Below, one piece after another: positions 1 to 9,470 of a DNA stretch of 17,143 nucleotides; within the stretch, counting starts at the first letter, position 1, and the number at the start of each line of letters is the position of its first letter. Made by a program: the position numbers and the translations under genes. The stretch covers positions 1 through 17,143 of the forward strand of contig JBAZZY010000040.1 in NCBI GenBank assembly GCA_041658565.1, given 5' to 3'. Origin of the DNA: Actinomycetota bacterium. GTDB lineage: Bacteria > Actinomycetota > AC-67. Below the pieces are notes generated by a model. The model ran no database searches, had not been told where the DNA came from, and saw nothing but the letters and a program-made list of their open reading frames with translations.

Positions 1-131
1 AGGCCGAGGCTGAGCCCGAAGCGCCCCAGGCCGAGGCTGAGCCCGAAGCGCCCCAGGCCGAGGCTGAGCCCGAAGCGCCCCAGGCCGAGGCTGAGGGCGA
101 CACCAGTTTGAACGAGACGACCGAAAGCTAG
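1..131 (+). CDS. rplJ: Large-subunit ribosomal protein L10, C-terminal end only
   Basis: Only the last 42 codons are visible, in the frame that ends at the TAG at 129-131. The visible protein is three perfect copies of AEAEPEAPQ, then AEAEGDTSLNETTES. It is strongly acidic and low in complexity, with no folded domain. I assign it to L10 from position: rplJ directly precedes rplL in most bacteria, and the gap here is 13 bases with the rplL Shine-Dalgarno touching this stop codon. L10 is the base of the ribosomal stalk. Its N-terminal part binds 23S rRNA and its C-terminal helix carries L7/L12 dimers; both would lie upstream of the window. The repeat tail would extend beyond that helix. The identity is inferred from gene order, since no diagnostic L10 sequence is in view. 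Confidence 0.8.
   Translation, partial: AEAEPEAPQAEAEPEAPQAEAEPEAPQAEAEGDTSLNETTES
3..95 (+). repeat. 27-bp perfect tandem repeat in the rplJ tail
   Basis: Three identical 27-base units lie at 3-29, 30-56 and 57-83. A fourth keeps the first 12 bases (84-95) and then diverges. The two bases before position 3 match the end of another unit, so the array probably continues upstream. The unit is a multiple of three and encodes AEAEPEAPQ in frame. The absence of any silent difference between copies points to recent expansion, or to an assembly that merged the copies. Confidence 0.97.
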
Positions 132-144
132 GGAGGAAACGGAT

Positions 145-528
145 ATGGCGAAGCTTTCTGCCGACGAGGTCCTTGAGGCCGTCGCGGAGTGGAACCTGCT
201 TGAACTCAGCGACTTCATCAAGAAGTTTGAGGAGAAGTTCGGAGTAACGGCAGCAGCACCGGTCGCGGTTGCCGCCGCAGTAGGCGCCGCCCCTGCGGCG
301 GCCGAGGAAGAGGAGCAGTCGGAGTTCGACGTCATCCTCGTTGCTGCCGGCGACAAGAAGATCAATGTCATCAAGGAAGTGCGCGCCATCACCAGTCTTG
401 GTCTGAAAGAGGCGAAGGATTTGGTCGAGGCCGCTCCTCAGGCGGTGCGCGAGAAGATCTCCAAGGAGGACGCGCAGAAGGTCAAGGAGCAGCTCGAGGC
501 CGCCGGCGCCACGGTCGAGATCAAGTAG
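145..528 (+). CDS. rplL: Large-subunit ribosomal protein L7/L12
   Basis: This is the flexible stalk protein of the 50S subunit. It recruits translational GTPases such as EF-Tu and EF-G and stimulates their GTP hydrolysis. The 127 residues match the usual family length. Residues 1-34 form the dimerisation domain that docks on L10. Residues 35-59 are the Ala/Pro/Glu hinge. From about residue 60 the globular domain begins with EFDVIL and includes the conserved KINVIKEVR and LGLKEAKDLVE segments, ending in GATVEIK. The start is an ATG with GGGAGG at 131-136, eight bases upstream and abutting the rplJ stop, so the two genes are probably translationally coupled. No key part is missing. Confidence 0.98.
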   Translation: MAKLSADEVLEAVAEWNLLELSDFIKKFEEKFGVTAAAPVAVAAAVGAAPAAAEEEEQSEFDVILVAAGDKKINVIKEVRAITSLGLKEAKDLVEAAPQAVREKISKEDAQKVKEQLEAAGATVEIK

Positions 529-540
529 GCGCGGGTTCGC

Positions 541-603
541 TGGCCCCGGGCCGGTTCCTCGAAGCGAGCCACGATGGTCGCGTCGGGGGAGCCCTCGGGG
601 CCA
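541..603 (+). other. GC-rich dyad after rplL, candidate attenuator hairpin
   Basis: TGGCCCCGGG at 541-550 pairs with 594-603, giving 10 bp with one G-U pair, around a 43-base loop. The loop holds smaller possible stems. No run of T follows, so it is not a standard intrinsic terminator. It starts 13 bases after the rplL stop. In E. coli the rplL-rpoB spacer holds a partial terminator that lowers rpoBC expression relative to the stalk genes. A similar role here is inferred from position only. Confidence 0.5.
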
Positions 604-622
604 CCGCTTGCCCGTTCGCAGA

Positions 623-691
623 CGGTCGGATCCTTGACCGCATGGGTGTTGCGGGGCTATTCTAACCTCGCTTGACCCATAAATCCGACCG
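623..691 (+). other. Long nested hairpin in the rplL-rpoB spacer
   Basis: Three stems nest inside one another. The outer stem is CGGTCGGAT (623-631) with ATCCGACCG (683-691), 9 perfect pairs. The middle stem is ATGGGT (642-647) with ACCCAT (675-680), 6 pairs. The inner stem is GCGGGG (651-656) with CCTCGC (666-671), 6 pairs including one G-U, closing a 9-base loop. A symmetric 3x3 internal loop separates middle and inner stems, and an uneven 10/2 loop separates outer and middle. The E. coli equivalent spacer contains an RNase III processing hairpin, so a processing or attenuation role is possible. The element overlaps the upstream promoter candidate at 634-663. Confidence 0.6.
634..663 (+). 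promoter_or_regulatory. Candidate upstream rpoB promoter (P1)
   Basis: TTGACC at 634-639 and TATTCT at 658-663 are separated by 18 bases. This fits a housekeeping-sigma promoter with the TANNNT -10 pattern common in actinobacteria. It lies inside the nested hairpin at 623-691 and its -10 falls in the hairpin loop, so the match may be incidental. The weaker of the two rpoB promoter candidates. Confidence 0.4.
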
Positions 692-695
692 CTTC

Positions 696-724
696 TTGAC
701 GGCAGGCTAGCGGATTGTTAGCCT
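696..724 (+). promoter_or_regulatory. Candidate rpoB proximal promoter (P2)
   Basis: TTGACG at 696-701, a 17-base spacer and TAGCCT at 719-724 make a good housekeeping-sigma promoter. The -10 hexamer is identical to that of the rpsL promoter candidate at 8417-8422, and the spacer length is the same, which raises confidence in both. Transcription would start near 731, giving a leader of about 78 bases before the TTG start of rpoB. A 7-bp inverted repeat covers the spacer and the -10. Confidence 0.6.
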
Positions 725-725
725 G
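703..725 (+). promoter_or_regulatory. Inverted repeat over the rpoB P2 -10 region, possible operator
   Basis: CAGGCTA at 703-709 and TAGCCTG at 719-725 form a perfect 7-bp dyad with a 9-base centre. The right arm contains the whole -10 hexamer. The centre-to-centre distance of 16 bases is longer than a typical helix-turn-helix operator. The arms could also pair as a small hairpin if upstream transcripts read through. I do not recognise a regulator for it. Confidence 0.35.
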
Positions 726-794
726 TCCTTTCGCATTCCACTTCCCGGGCATGTGTTTTTGCGTGCCTTGTGGTTGGGTCATTGGTCACTCTAA

Positions 795-802
795 GGGAGG
801 AG
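795..802 (+). promoter_or_regulatory. Ribosome binding site that fixes the rpoB start
   Basis: GGGAGGAG lies six bases before TTG at 809. The in-frame GTG at 770 has no purine-rich stretch at the right distance, so the TTG is the better start. Confidence 0.85.
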
Positions 803-808
803 ACCTCG

Positions 809-4234
<3,426 letters not shown>

Positions 4235-4237
4235 CGA

Positions 4238-7200
4238 GTGCTCGACGTCACTTTTTTCGACGAGTTGCGGATCGGCCTGGCAACCGCGGATCAGATCCGC
4301 ATGTGGTCCAACGGCGAAGTAAAGAAACCGGAGACCATCAACTACCGCACGCTGAAGCCTGAGAAGGACGGTCTTTTCTGCGAGCGCATCTTCGGTCCCG
4401 CGCGGGACTGGGAGTGCTACTGCGGCAAGTACAAGCGAGTTCGGTTCAAGGGCATCATCTGCGAGCGCTGCGGTGTCGAGGTGACGCGCTCGAAGGTTCG
4501 GCGTGAGCGCATGGGGCACATTGAACTCGCTGCCCCGGTGACTCACATCTGGTACTTCAAGGGCGTGCCTTCCCGCCTCGGGTATTTGCTGGATCTGGCC
4601 CCGAAGGACCTTGAGAAGGTCATTTACTTCGCTTCTTACATGATCACGCGTGTCGACGACGAACGCCGCCACAAAGATCTCCCGAAGTGGGAGAAGGAGA
4701 TGGTGGAGGAAAAGAACGAGCTGATACTCGCGCGTGACCGTCGAGTGGAGGCCAAGCAGAAGGAACTCGAGAAGAAGCTTCGCGAACTCGAGAAGGAGGG
4801 TGCCAAGGCATCCGCGCTGAACTCGGAGCGCAACCGCTCTGAGCGCGAGATCAAGGAGCTTCACTCCCAGGCCGACCGACGCATTGCCCAGGTGGACGAG
4901 GTCTTCGACCTCTTCAAGGGACTGGTTGTCAAGCAACTCGTCCACGACGAGATGCTCTACCGCGACCTCAAGGACCGTTTCGGTGACTATTTCGCGGGAG
5001 CGATGGGTGCCGAGGCGATCAAGGACCTGCTGACTCAGATCGACGTCAAGGCCGAAGCCGAGGTCCTGCGCACCCAGATTCGTGATGGGAAGGGTCAGAA
5101 GAAGGCGCGCGCGATCAAGCGACTGAAGGTCGTGAACGCTTTTGTCACGTCGAAGAACTCCCCGAGCGGGATGGTGCTCGACGCGGTGCCGGTCATTCCG
5201 CCGGACCTCCGTCCGATGGTCCAGCTCGATGGCGGCCGGTTCGCCACGAGCGACCTGAACGATCTCTATCGTCGCGTCATCAACCGGAACAACCGGCTTA
5301 AGCGCCTGTTGGATCTGGGCGCGCCCGAGATCATCGTCAACAACGAGAAGCGGATGCTGCAGGAAGCGGTCGACGCGTTGTTCGACAACGGCCGCAGGGG
5401 GCGCCCGGTCACCGGTCCCGGCAACCGACCGCTGAAGTCGTTGAGCGACATGCTCAAGGGGAAGCAGGGCCGGTTCCGCCAGAACTTGCTTGGAAAGCGT
5501 GTTGACTATTCTGGCCGCTCGGTGATCGTGGTCGGCCCTGAGCTGAAACTTCACCAGTGCGGTCTGCCGAAGCAGATGGCCCTCGAGTTGTTCAAGCCGT
5601 TCGTCATGAAGCGTCTGGTGGATCTCGGGCATGCGCAGAACATCAAGAGCGCCAAGCGGATGGTGGAGCGCGCGCGGCCTGTCGTGTGGGATGTGCTCGA
5701 GGAGGCCATCCGAGAGCATCCGGTCATGCTGAACCGCGCGCCGACGCTGCACAGGCTGGGCATTCAGGCTTTCGAGCCGATTCTGGTCGAGGGCAAGGCC
5801 ATTCAGATCCACCCCTTGGTGTGTACGGCATTCAACGCCGACTTCGACGGAGACCAGATGGCGGTCCATCTCCCGTTGTCGACGGAGGCTCAGGCCGAGG
5901 CGCGCGTGTTGATGCTGTCGTCGAACAACATCTTGTCCCCGGCGCACGGACGCCCGATCGCCGTCCCGACCCAGGACATGGTCTTGGGGATCTACTACCT
6001 GACCTACGAACAGGAAGGTCTGGTGGGGGAGGGCAAGATCTTCGGATCCGCCGCCGAGGCGGTAATGGCGATGGAGTTCAAGGAGATCCATCTCCAGTCG
6101 AAGATCAAGGTTCGCTTGGAGGGCAAGAACGTTCCGTGGGCAACTGAGATCGACGAAGACGGGGTAGAGGTTCGTCGTCCGTTCGAGACGACGGTTGGAC
6201 GGGTCATCTTCAACGAGGCATTGCCCGCCGGTTACCCCTTCGTCAACCAAGTCGTGCACAAGCGTGAGATCGTTGAGATCGTCAACGACTGCGTGGAGGA
6301 GTACGACAAGGTCACCGTGGGTCAGATCCTTGACCGGTTCAAGGAGCTTGGCTTCCACTACGCGACGCGCGCGGGCGTCACGATCGCGGTGTGCGACGTC
6401 ATGACCCCACCGGACAAGACCGAGATTCTCTCGACCTACGAGAAGCAAGCCGACCGCATCGAGGACTTGCACCGCAAGGGTGTCATCACCGAGGACGAGC
6501 GTCGGCAGGAACTCGTTGAGATCTGGACGAAGGCGACCGCCGCGGTAACCGAGGCGATGGAGCGGACGTTTACGCCGCTCAACCCGATCAGCATGATGGC
6601 CACCTCGGGTGCCCGAGGGAACTTGATGCAGATCAAGCAGATCGCTGCCATGCGTGGTCTGGTTGCGAACCCAAAGGGAGACATCATCCCTCGACCGATT
6701 CGCTCGAACTTCCGCGAGGGGTTGTCGGTTCTCGAGTACTTCATCTCGACGCACGGTGCCCGAAAGGGTTTGGCCGACACGGCGCTCCGCACGGCGGACT
6801 CCGGTTACCTCACGCGCCGTCTGGTGGACGTTGCTCAGGATGTCATCGTTCGCGAACAGGACTGCGGAACCGAGCGCGGGCGACCGATTGTCGTGACAGT
6901 CACCGACGCCAGGTCCGGCGAGAAGGTTCCGGCTCAGCACCTCGACAGCAAACTGTTCGGGCGGGTGCTCGCGGAAGATGTGTGGGCAAAGGACCCTCGA
7001 CGCAAGGTCTTGTCGGCCGGGACCGAGGTCGGAGACCAGGAGAAGGGCGATCTCCTCGACGCCGGAATCGAGAAGGTGCTGGCTCGTTCCGTGCTCACCT
7101 GTGACTCGCGCGTCGGCGTCTGCGCCGCGTGCTATGGACGGAACCTGGCGACAGGGCGACAGGTTGAAATCGGGGAGGCGGTCGGCATTATCGCCGCGCA

Positions 7201-8197
7201 GTCGATCGGCGAGCCGGGAACGCAGCTCACGATGCGTACTTTCCACACCGGCGGTGTGGCGGGTGAAGACATCACGAACGGTTTGCCCCGAGTCGTCGAG
7301 TTGTTCGAGGCCCGGAAGCCGAAGGGAATGGCGCAGATCTCCGAGTTGACCGGTACGGTCGAGATCATCGAGGGAGATAAGTCCCGCGAGATCAAGGTCA
7401 CGTCCGACGACGGCAAGGACGAAGTTGTTTACAAGGTTGCCCGCCGCGCGCGCCTTCGGATCGAGAACGGCGGCAATGTCAAGGTCGGCGACCAGTTGAC
7501 GGAAGGTTCGGTGGATCCGCATGAGATCCTGCGAATCCTCGGCCCGCAGGCGGTTCAGTCCCACTTGGTGGGAGAGATCCAGCAGGTCTATCAGTCTCAG
7601 GGCGTGCCGATCCATGACAAGCACGTCGAGTTGATCGTCCGTCAGATGCTGCGCCGGGTGAACGTGGTTGAACCTGGAGACGCGGAATTGCTCCCCGGCC
7701 AGTTCGTCGAGCGCAGGAGCTTCGAGGATGTCAACCGGAAGGTCGTCGAAGAAGGCGGGGATCCCGCGAGCGCGCGGCCCGTACTGATGGGAATCACGAA
7801 GGCGTCGCTGGCGACCGATTCATGGCTCTCGGCGGCGTCCTTCCAGGAGACGACGCGCGTCTTGACCGACGCGGCCATTTCGGGACGCAGTGATTCCTTG
7901 CTCGGCCTGAAGGAGAACGTGATCATCGGCAAGCTGATTCCGGCAGGGACGGGCATGAGCAGGTACCGCACGATCCGCGTCTTCCCGACGGAGATGCCCG
8001 AGCGGCTCTACGCGGTAGTGGACGATGAGAGCCCGCTGCTGGACGCTCCAATGCGTCCGGTCGACATCCCGTTGCCTCCGCAGTTCGCAGATGCTCTCGA
8101 GATCGTTGAGGCGGAGACCCCTGTTATCGCAGACGAGGCGCCGGAACCGACCGTCGAGGAGCCGATGGCTCCGGGAACCGGCACTGAGGGCGAGTAG
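4238..8197 (+). CDS. rpoC: DNA-directed RNA polymerase subunit beta-prime
   Basis: This subunit carries the catalytic magnesium site of RNA polymerase. The start is GTG with GGAGG at 4225-4229; the protein has 1319 residues, normal for actinobacteria. The N-terminal zinc site is C60, C62, C75 and C78. A charged helical stretch at about 140-230, rich in Glu/Lys/Arg, matches the actinobacterial beta-prime insertion. The catalytic motif NADFDGDQM has D535, D537 and D539. The trigger-loop region includes SGARGNLMQIKQIAAMRGL. The second zinc site is C876, C955, C962 and C965. The last 30 or so residues are an acidic, Pro-rich tail with no fold. All catalytic and metal ligands are present. A strong hairpin terminator follows 12 bases after the stop. 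Confidence 0.98.
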   Translation: MLDVTFFDELRIGLATADQIRMWSNGEVKKPETINYRTLKPEKDGLFCERIFGPARDWECYCGKYKRVRFKGIICERCGVEVTRSKVRRERMGHIELAAPVTHIWYFKGVPSRLGYLLDLAPKDLEKVIYFASYMITRVDDERRHKDLPKWEKEMVEEKNELILARDRRVEAKQKELEKKLRELEKEGAKASALNSERNRSEREIKELHSQADRRIAQVDEVFDLFKGLVVKQLVHDEMLYRDLKDRFGDYFAGAMGAEAIKDLLTQIDVKAEAEVLRTQIRDGKGQKKARAIKRLKVVNAFVTSKNSPSGMVLDAVPVIPPDLRPMVQLDGGRFATSDLNDLYRRVINRNNRLKRLLDLGAPEIIVNNEKRMLQEAVDALFDNGRRGRPVTGPGNRPLKSLSDMLKGKQGRFRQNLLGKRVDYSGRSVIVVGPELKLHQCGLPKQMALELFKPFVMKRLVDLGHAQNIKSAKRMVERARPVVWDVLEEAIREHPVMLNRAPTLHRLGIQAFEPILVEGKAIQIHPLVCTAFNADFDGDQMAVHLPLSTEAQAEARVLMLSSNNILSPAHGRPIAVPTQDMVLGIYYLTYEQEGLVGEGKIFGSAAEAVMAMEFKEIHLQSKIKVRLEGKNVPWATEIDEDGVEVRRPFETTVGRVIFNEALPAGYPFVNQVVHKREIVEIVNDCVEEYDKVTVGQILDRFKELGFHYATRAGVTIAVCDVMTPPDKTEILSTYEKQADRIEDLHRKGVITEDERRQELVEIWTKATAAVTEAMERTFTPLNPISMMATSGARGNLMQIKQIAAMRGLVANPKGDIIPRPIRSNFREGLSVLEYFISTHGARKGLADTALRTADSGYLTRRLVDVAQDVIVREQDCGTERGRPIVVTVTDARSGEKVPAQHLDSKLFGRVLAEDVWAKDPRRKVLSAGTEVGDQEKGDLLDAGIEKVLARSVLTCDSRVGVCAACYGRNLATGRQVEIGEAVGIIAAQSIGEPGTQLTMRTFHTGGVAGEDITNGLPRVVELFEARKPKGMAQISELTGTVEIIEGDKSREIKVTSDDGKDEVVYKVARRARLRIENGGNVKVGDQLTEGSVDPHEILRILGPQAVQSHLVGEIQQVYQSQGVPIHDKHVELIVRQMLRRVNVVEPGDAELLPGQFVERRSFEDVNRKVVEEGGDPASARPVLMGITKASLATDSWLSAASFQETTRVLTDAAISGRSDSLLGLKENVIIGKLIPAGTGMSRYRTIRVFPTEMPERLYAVVDDESPLLDAPMRPVDIPLPPQFADALEIVEAETPVIADEAPEPTVEEPMAPGTGTEGE

Positions 8198-8209
8198 GAC
8201 TATTGCGTT

Positions 8210-8254
8210 GTCAAAGGCGATCGGGCGCCTCCCGGTCGCCTTTGACCCGTCTTT
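8210..8254 (+). terminator. Terminator hairpin after rpoC
   Basis: GTCAAAGGCGATCGGG at 8210-8225 pairs with 8231-8246 in a continuous 16-bp stem (one U-G pair) around the 5-base loop CGCCT. It is followed by CCG and TCTTT (8250-8254), a weak T tract. It is very stable and sits where the rpoBC transcript should end. Weak or absent T tracts are common in actinobacterial terminators. Confidence 0.75.
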
Positions 8255-8393
8255 GGACTATCCGACTTGTCTCGCTGTTCCCATGGCAGTGAGTGCCAGG
8301 TATTCACGTGCCGGGTTGAGTCCTCGACTCCGGGGTTTCGTTGAGGGAGGCGAGGCGGTCGTCTCGCTCGCAGAGAGGCCTCGTACCTGCGCG
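8255..8393 (+). other. Non-coding stretch with three small dyads upstream of the str promoter
   Basis: No supportable gene lies here. Three inverted repeats are visible: TGGCA-N5-TGCCA at 8284-8298, GAGTC-N3-GACTC at 8318-8330, and CGAGGC (8351-8356) with GCCTCG (8378-8383), which encloses TCTC (8362-8365) with GAGA (8373-8376). They lie between the rpoC terminator and the rpsL promoter candidate, a segment expected to be little transcribed, so protein binding sites are as plausible as RNA structure. The GC-rich base composition makes short dyads frequent by chance. Confidence 0.35.
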
Positions 8394-8422
8394 TTGACAC
8401 GCTTGGAGGGGACTAGTAGCCT
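8394..8422 (+). promoter_or_regulatory. Candidate str operon promoter (rpsL)
   Basis: TTGACA at 8394-8399, which is the consensus -35, is followed by a 17-base spacer and TAGCCT at 8417-8422. It is the best promoter match in the window and lies downstream of the rpoC terminator, just where an independent str operon promoter is expected. A start near 8429 would give a leader of about 110 bases before rpsL. The -10 matches that of the rpoB P2 candidate. Confidence 0.75.
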
Positions 8423-8429
8423 TGCTCCT

Positions 8430-8541
8430 CGCGCGTCGATCCGGGCGAGTGCTCGTGCTCGCGGACGAAATACCTTGAATCCGCTCCCGACTCACCGCGC
8501 CTGAGACGGCCCGAATCTGGGCTCTGAGAGGAACCAACCGA
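8430..8541 (+). other. Likely 5' leader of the str operon
   Basis: This is the presumed untranslated leader of rpsL. GCGAG (8445-8449) can pair with CTCGC (8458-8462). GGCCC (8508-8512) can pair with GGGCT (8519-8523, one G-U pair), directly before the Shine-Dalgarno AGAGGA at 8527-8532. These are modest hairpins and I recognise no known riboswitch or ribosomal-protein leader motif. Confidence 0.4.
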
Positions 8542-8913
8542 ATGCCGACGATTCAACAACTGGTGCGTCATGGCCGCAAGACAAAGCGGACCAAGACGAA
8601 GACGCCCGCGCTCAAGGGTTCTCCCCAGCGCCGCGGCGTCTGCACCCGCGTCTTCACGATGACCCCGAAGAAGCCCAACTCGGCGCTGCGCAAGGTTGCG
8701 CGCGTGCGCCTGACCTCCGGAGCCGAAGTGAACGCGTACATCCCCGGCGTCGGCCACAACTTGCAGGAGCACTCGATCGTCCTGGTGCGCGGAGGCCGCG
8801 TGAAGGACCTTCCGGGTGTCCGCTACAAGGTCGTTCGCGCCGCGCTGGACGCCGCAGGTGTCCGCGACCGCAAGCAGGGTCGCTCGAAGTACGGGGCAAA
8901 AAGGTCGGCCTAG
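8542..8913 (+). CDS. rpsL: Small-subunit ribosomal protein S12
   Basis: S12 lies at the decoding centre of the 30S subunit and controls translational accuracy. The 123 residues match the family length. The conserved TPKKPNSALRKVARVRL segment contains K43, and the RVKDLPGVRY loop contains K88. These are the lysines whose substitution gives streptomycin resistance in mycobacteria, and both are wild type here. D89 is the usual methylthiolation site. The C-terminus ends in the typical basic SKYGAKRSA. ATG start with AGAGGA nine bases upstream. First gene of the str operon, behind its own promoter candidate. Confidence 0.98.
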   Translation: MPTIQQLVRHGRKTKRTKTKTPALKGSPQRRGVCTRVFTMTPKKPNSALRKVARVRLTSGAEVNAYIPGVGHNLQEHSIVLVRGGRVKDLPGVRYKVVRAALDAAGVRDRKQGRSKYGAKRSA

Positions 8914-8929
8914 GAGCATTGAGACGGCT

Positions 8930-8945
8930 CTGAGCGCACGCTCGG
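8930..8945 (+). other. Hairpin in the rpsL-rpsG intercistronic gap
   Basis: CTGAGC at 8930-8935 pairs with GCTCGG at 8940-8945, 6 pairs with one U-G, around a GCAC tetraloop. GAGC at 8914-8917 could instead pair with GCTC at 8927-8930, giving two competing folds. In E. coli the S7 repressor binds the rpsL-rpsG gap; whether this shorter 65-base gap does the same cannot be told from sequence. Confidence 0.35.
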
Positions 8946-8978
8946 GGCCGCTTGTGCTGAGAGGGAAAAGAAGCAGGT

Positions 8979-9449
8979 ATGTCGAGAAAGGGACCGATCC
9001 AGAAGCGGGAGGTCGTTGCCGACCCCGTGTTCGGCAGCGTGCTCGTGACTCAGCTCGTCAATAAGATCCTTGAGCGGGGCAAGCGCGGAACGGCGGAGCG
9101 CATCGTCTACGAAGCCCTGGAGCGCGTCAAAGAACGCACGGGGAACGACCAGGTTACCGGGCTGAAGAAGGCAATCGACAACATCCGGCCGCAGCTCGAG
9201 GTGCGCTCGCGGCGGGTTGGAGGGGCGACATATCAGGTCCCAGTCGAAGTGCCGAACCGGCGCGCGACAACCCTGGCTCTGCGCTGGCTGGTCCAGAACT
9301 CGCGGTCTCGCAAAGAGAAGTCGATGTCGGACCGCCTGGCAGCCGAGTTGACCGACGCGGTGAATCAGACCGGCGCTTCGGTTAAGCGGAAAGAAGACCT
9401 GCACAAGATGGCCGAGTCGAACAAGGCGTTTGCGCACTACCGTTGGTAG
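8979..9449 (+). CDS. rpsG: Small-subunit ribosomal protein S7
   Basis: S7 is a primary assembly protein that nucleates folding of the 16S rRNA 3' domain and lines the mRNA exit and E site. The 156 residues equal the usual bacterial length. Recognisable segments are the N-terminal RKGPIQKREVVADPVFGS, the rRNA-contacting VRSRRVGGATYQVPVEV, and the C-terminal HKMAESNKAFAHYRW. The ATG has GAGGG at 8961-8965, thirteen bases upstream, which is rather far, so initiation may depend on the structured 65-base gap behind rpsL. In other bacteria S7 is the autoregulator of this operon. fusA follows after 21 bases. Confidence 0.98.
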   Translation: MSRKGPIQKREVVADPVFGSVLVTQLVNKILERGKRGTAERIVYEALERVKERTGNDQVTGLKKAIDNIRPQLEVRSRRVGGATYQVPVEVPNRRATTLALRWLVQNSRSRKEKSMSDRLAAELTDAVNQTGASVKRKEDLHKMAESNKAFAHYRW

Positions 9450-9470
9450 CTGCGGATTCTGAGGGCTTAG

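Noticed and set aside
1..95. Repeats as a CRISPR array or mobile element
   Set aside because: The units are directly adjacent with no spacers, are multiples of three, and stay in frame with the coding sequence. The same applies to the array at 17025-17143.
531..552. Possible tRNA T-arm (GGGTTCGCTGG) after rplL
   Set aside because: The arm does not close and no other tRNA elements are found nearby.
8304..8345. tRNA-like T-arm resemblance (GGGTTGAGTCC)
   Set aside because: The TTC of the T-loop is missing, and no acceptor, D or anticodon arms can be paired around it.
8025..8504. A 159-codon plus-strand frame spanning the end of rpoC and the rpoC-rpsL spacer
   Set aside because: It overlaps rpoC for over 170 bases in another frame, crosses the terminator and the rpsL promoter, and has an Arg/Ser-rich composition typical of frame-shifted GC-rich coding DNA.
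8542..8913. Possible streptomycin-resistance substitutions in S12
   Set aside because: K43 and K88 are both present in normal sequence surroundings.
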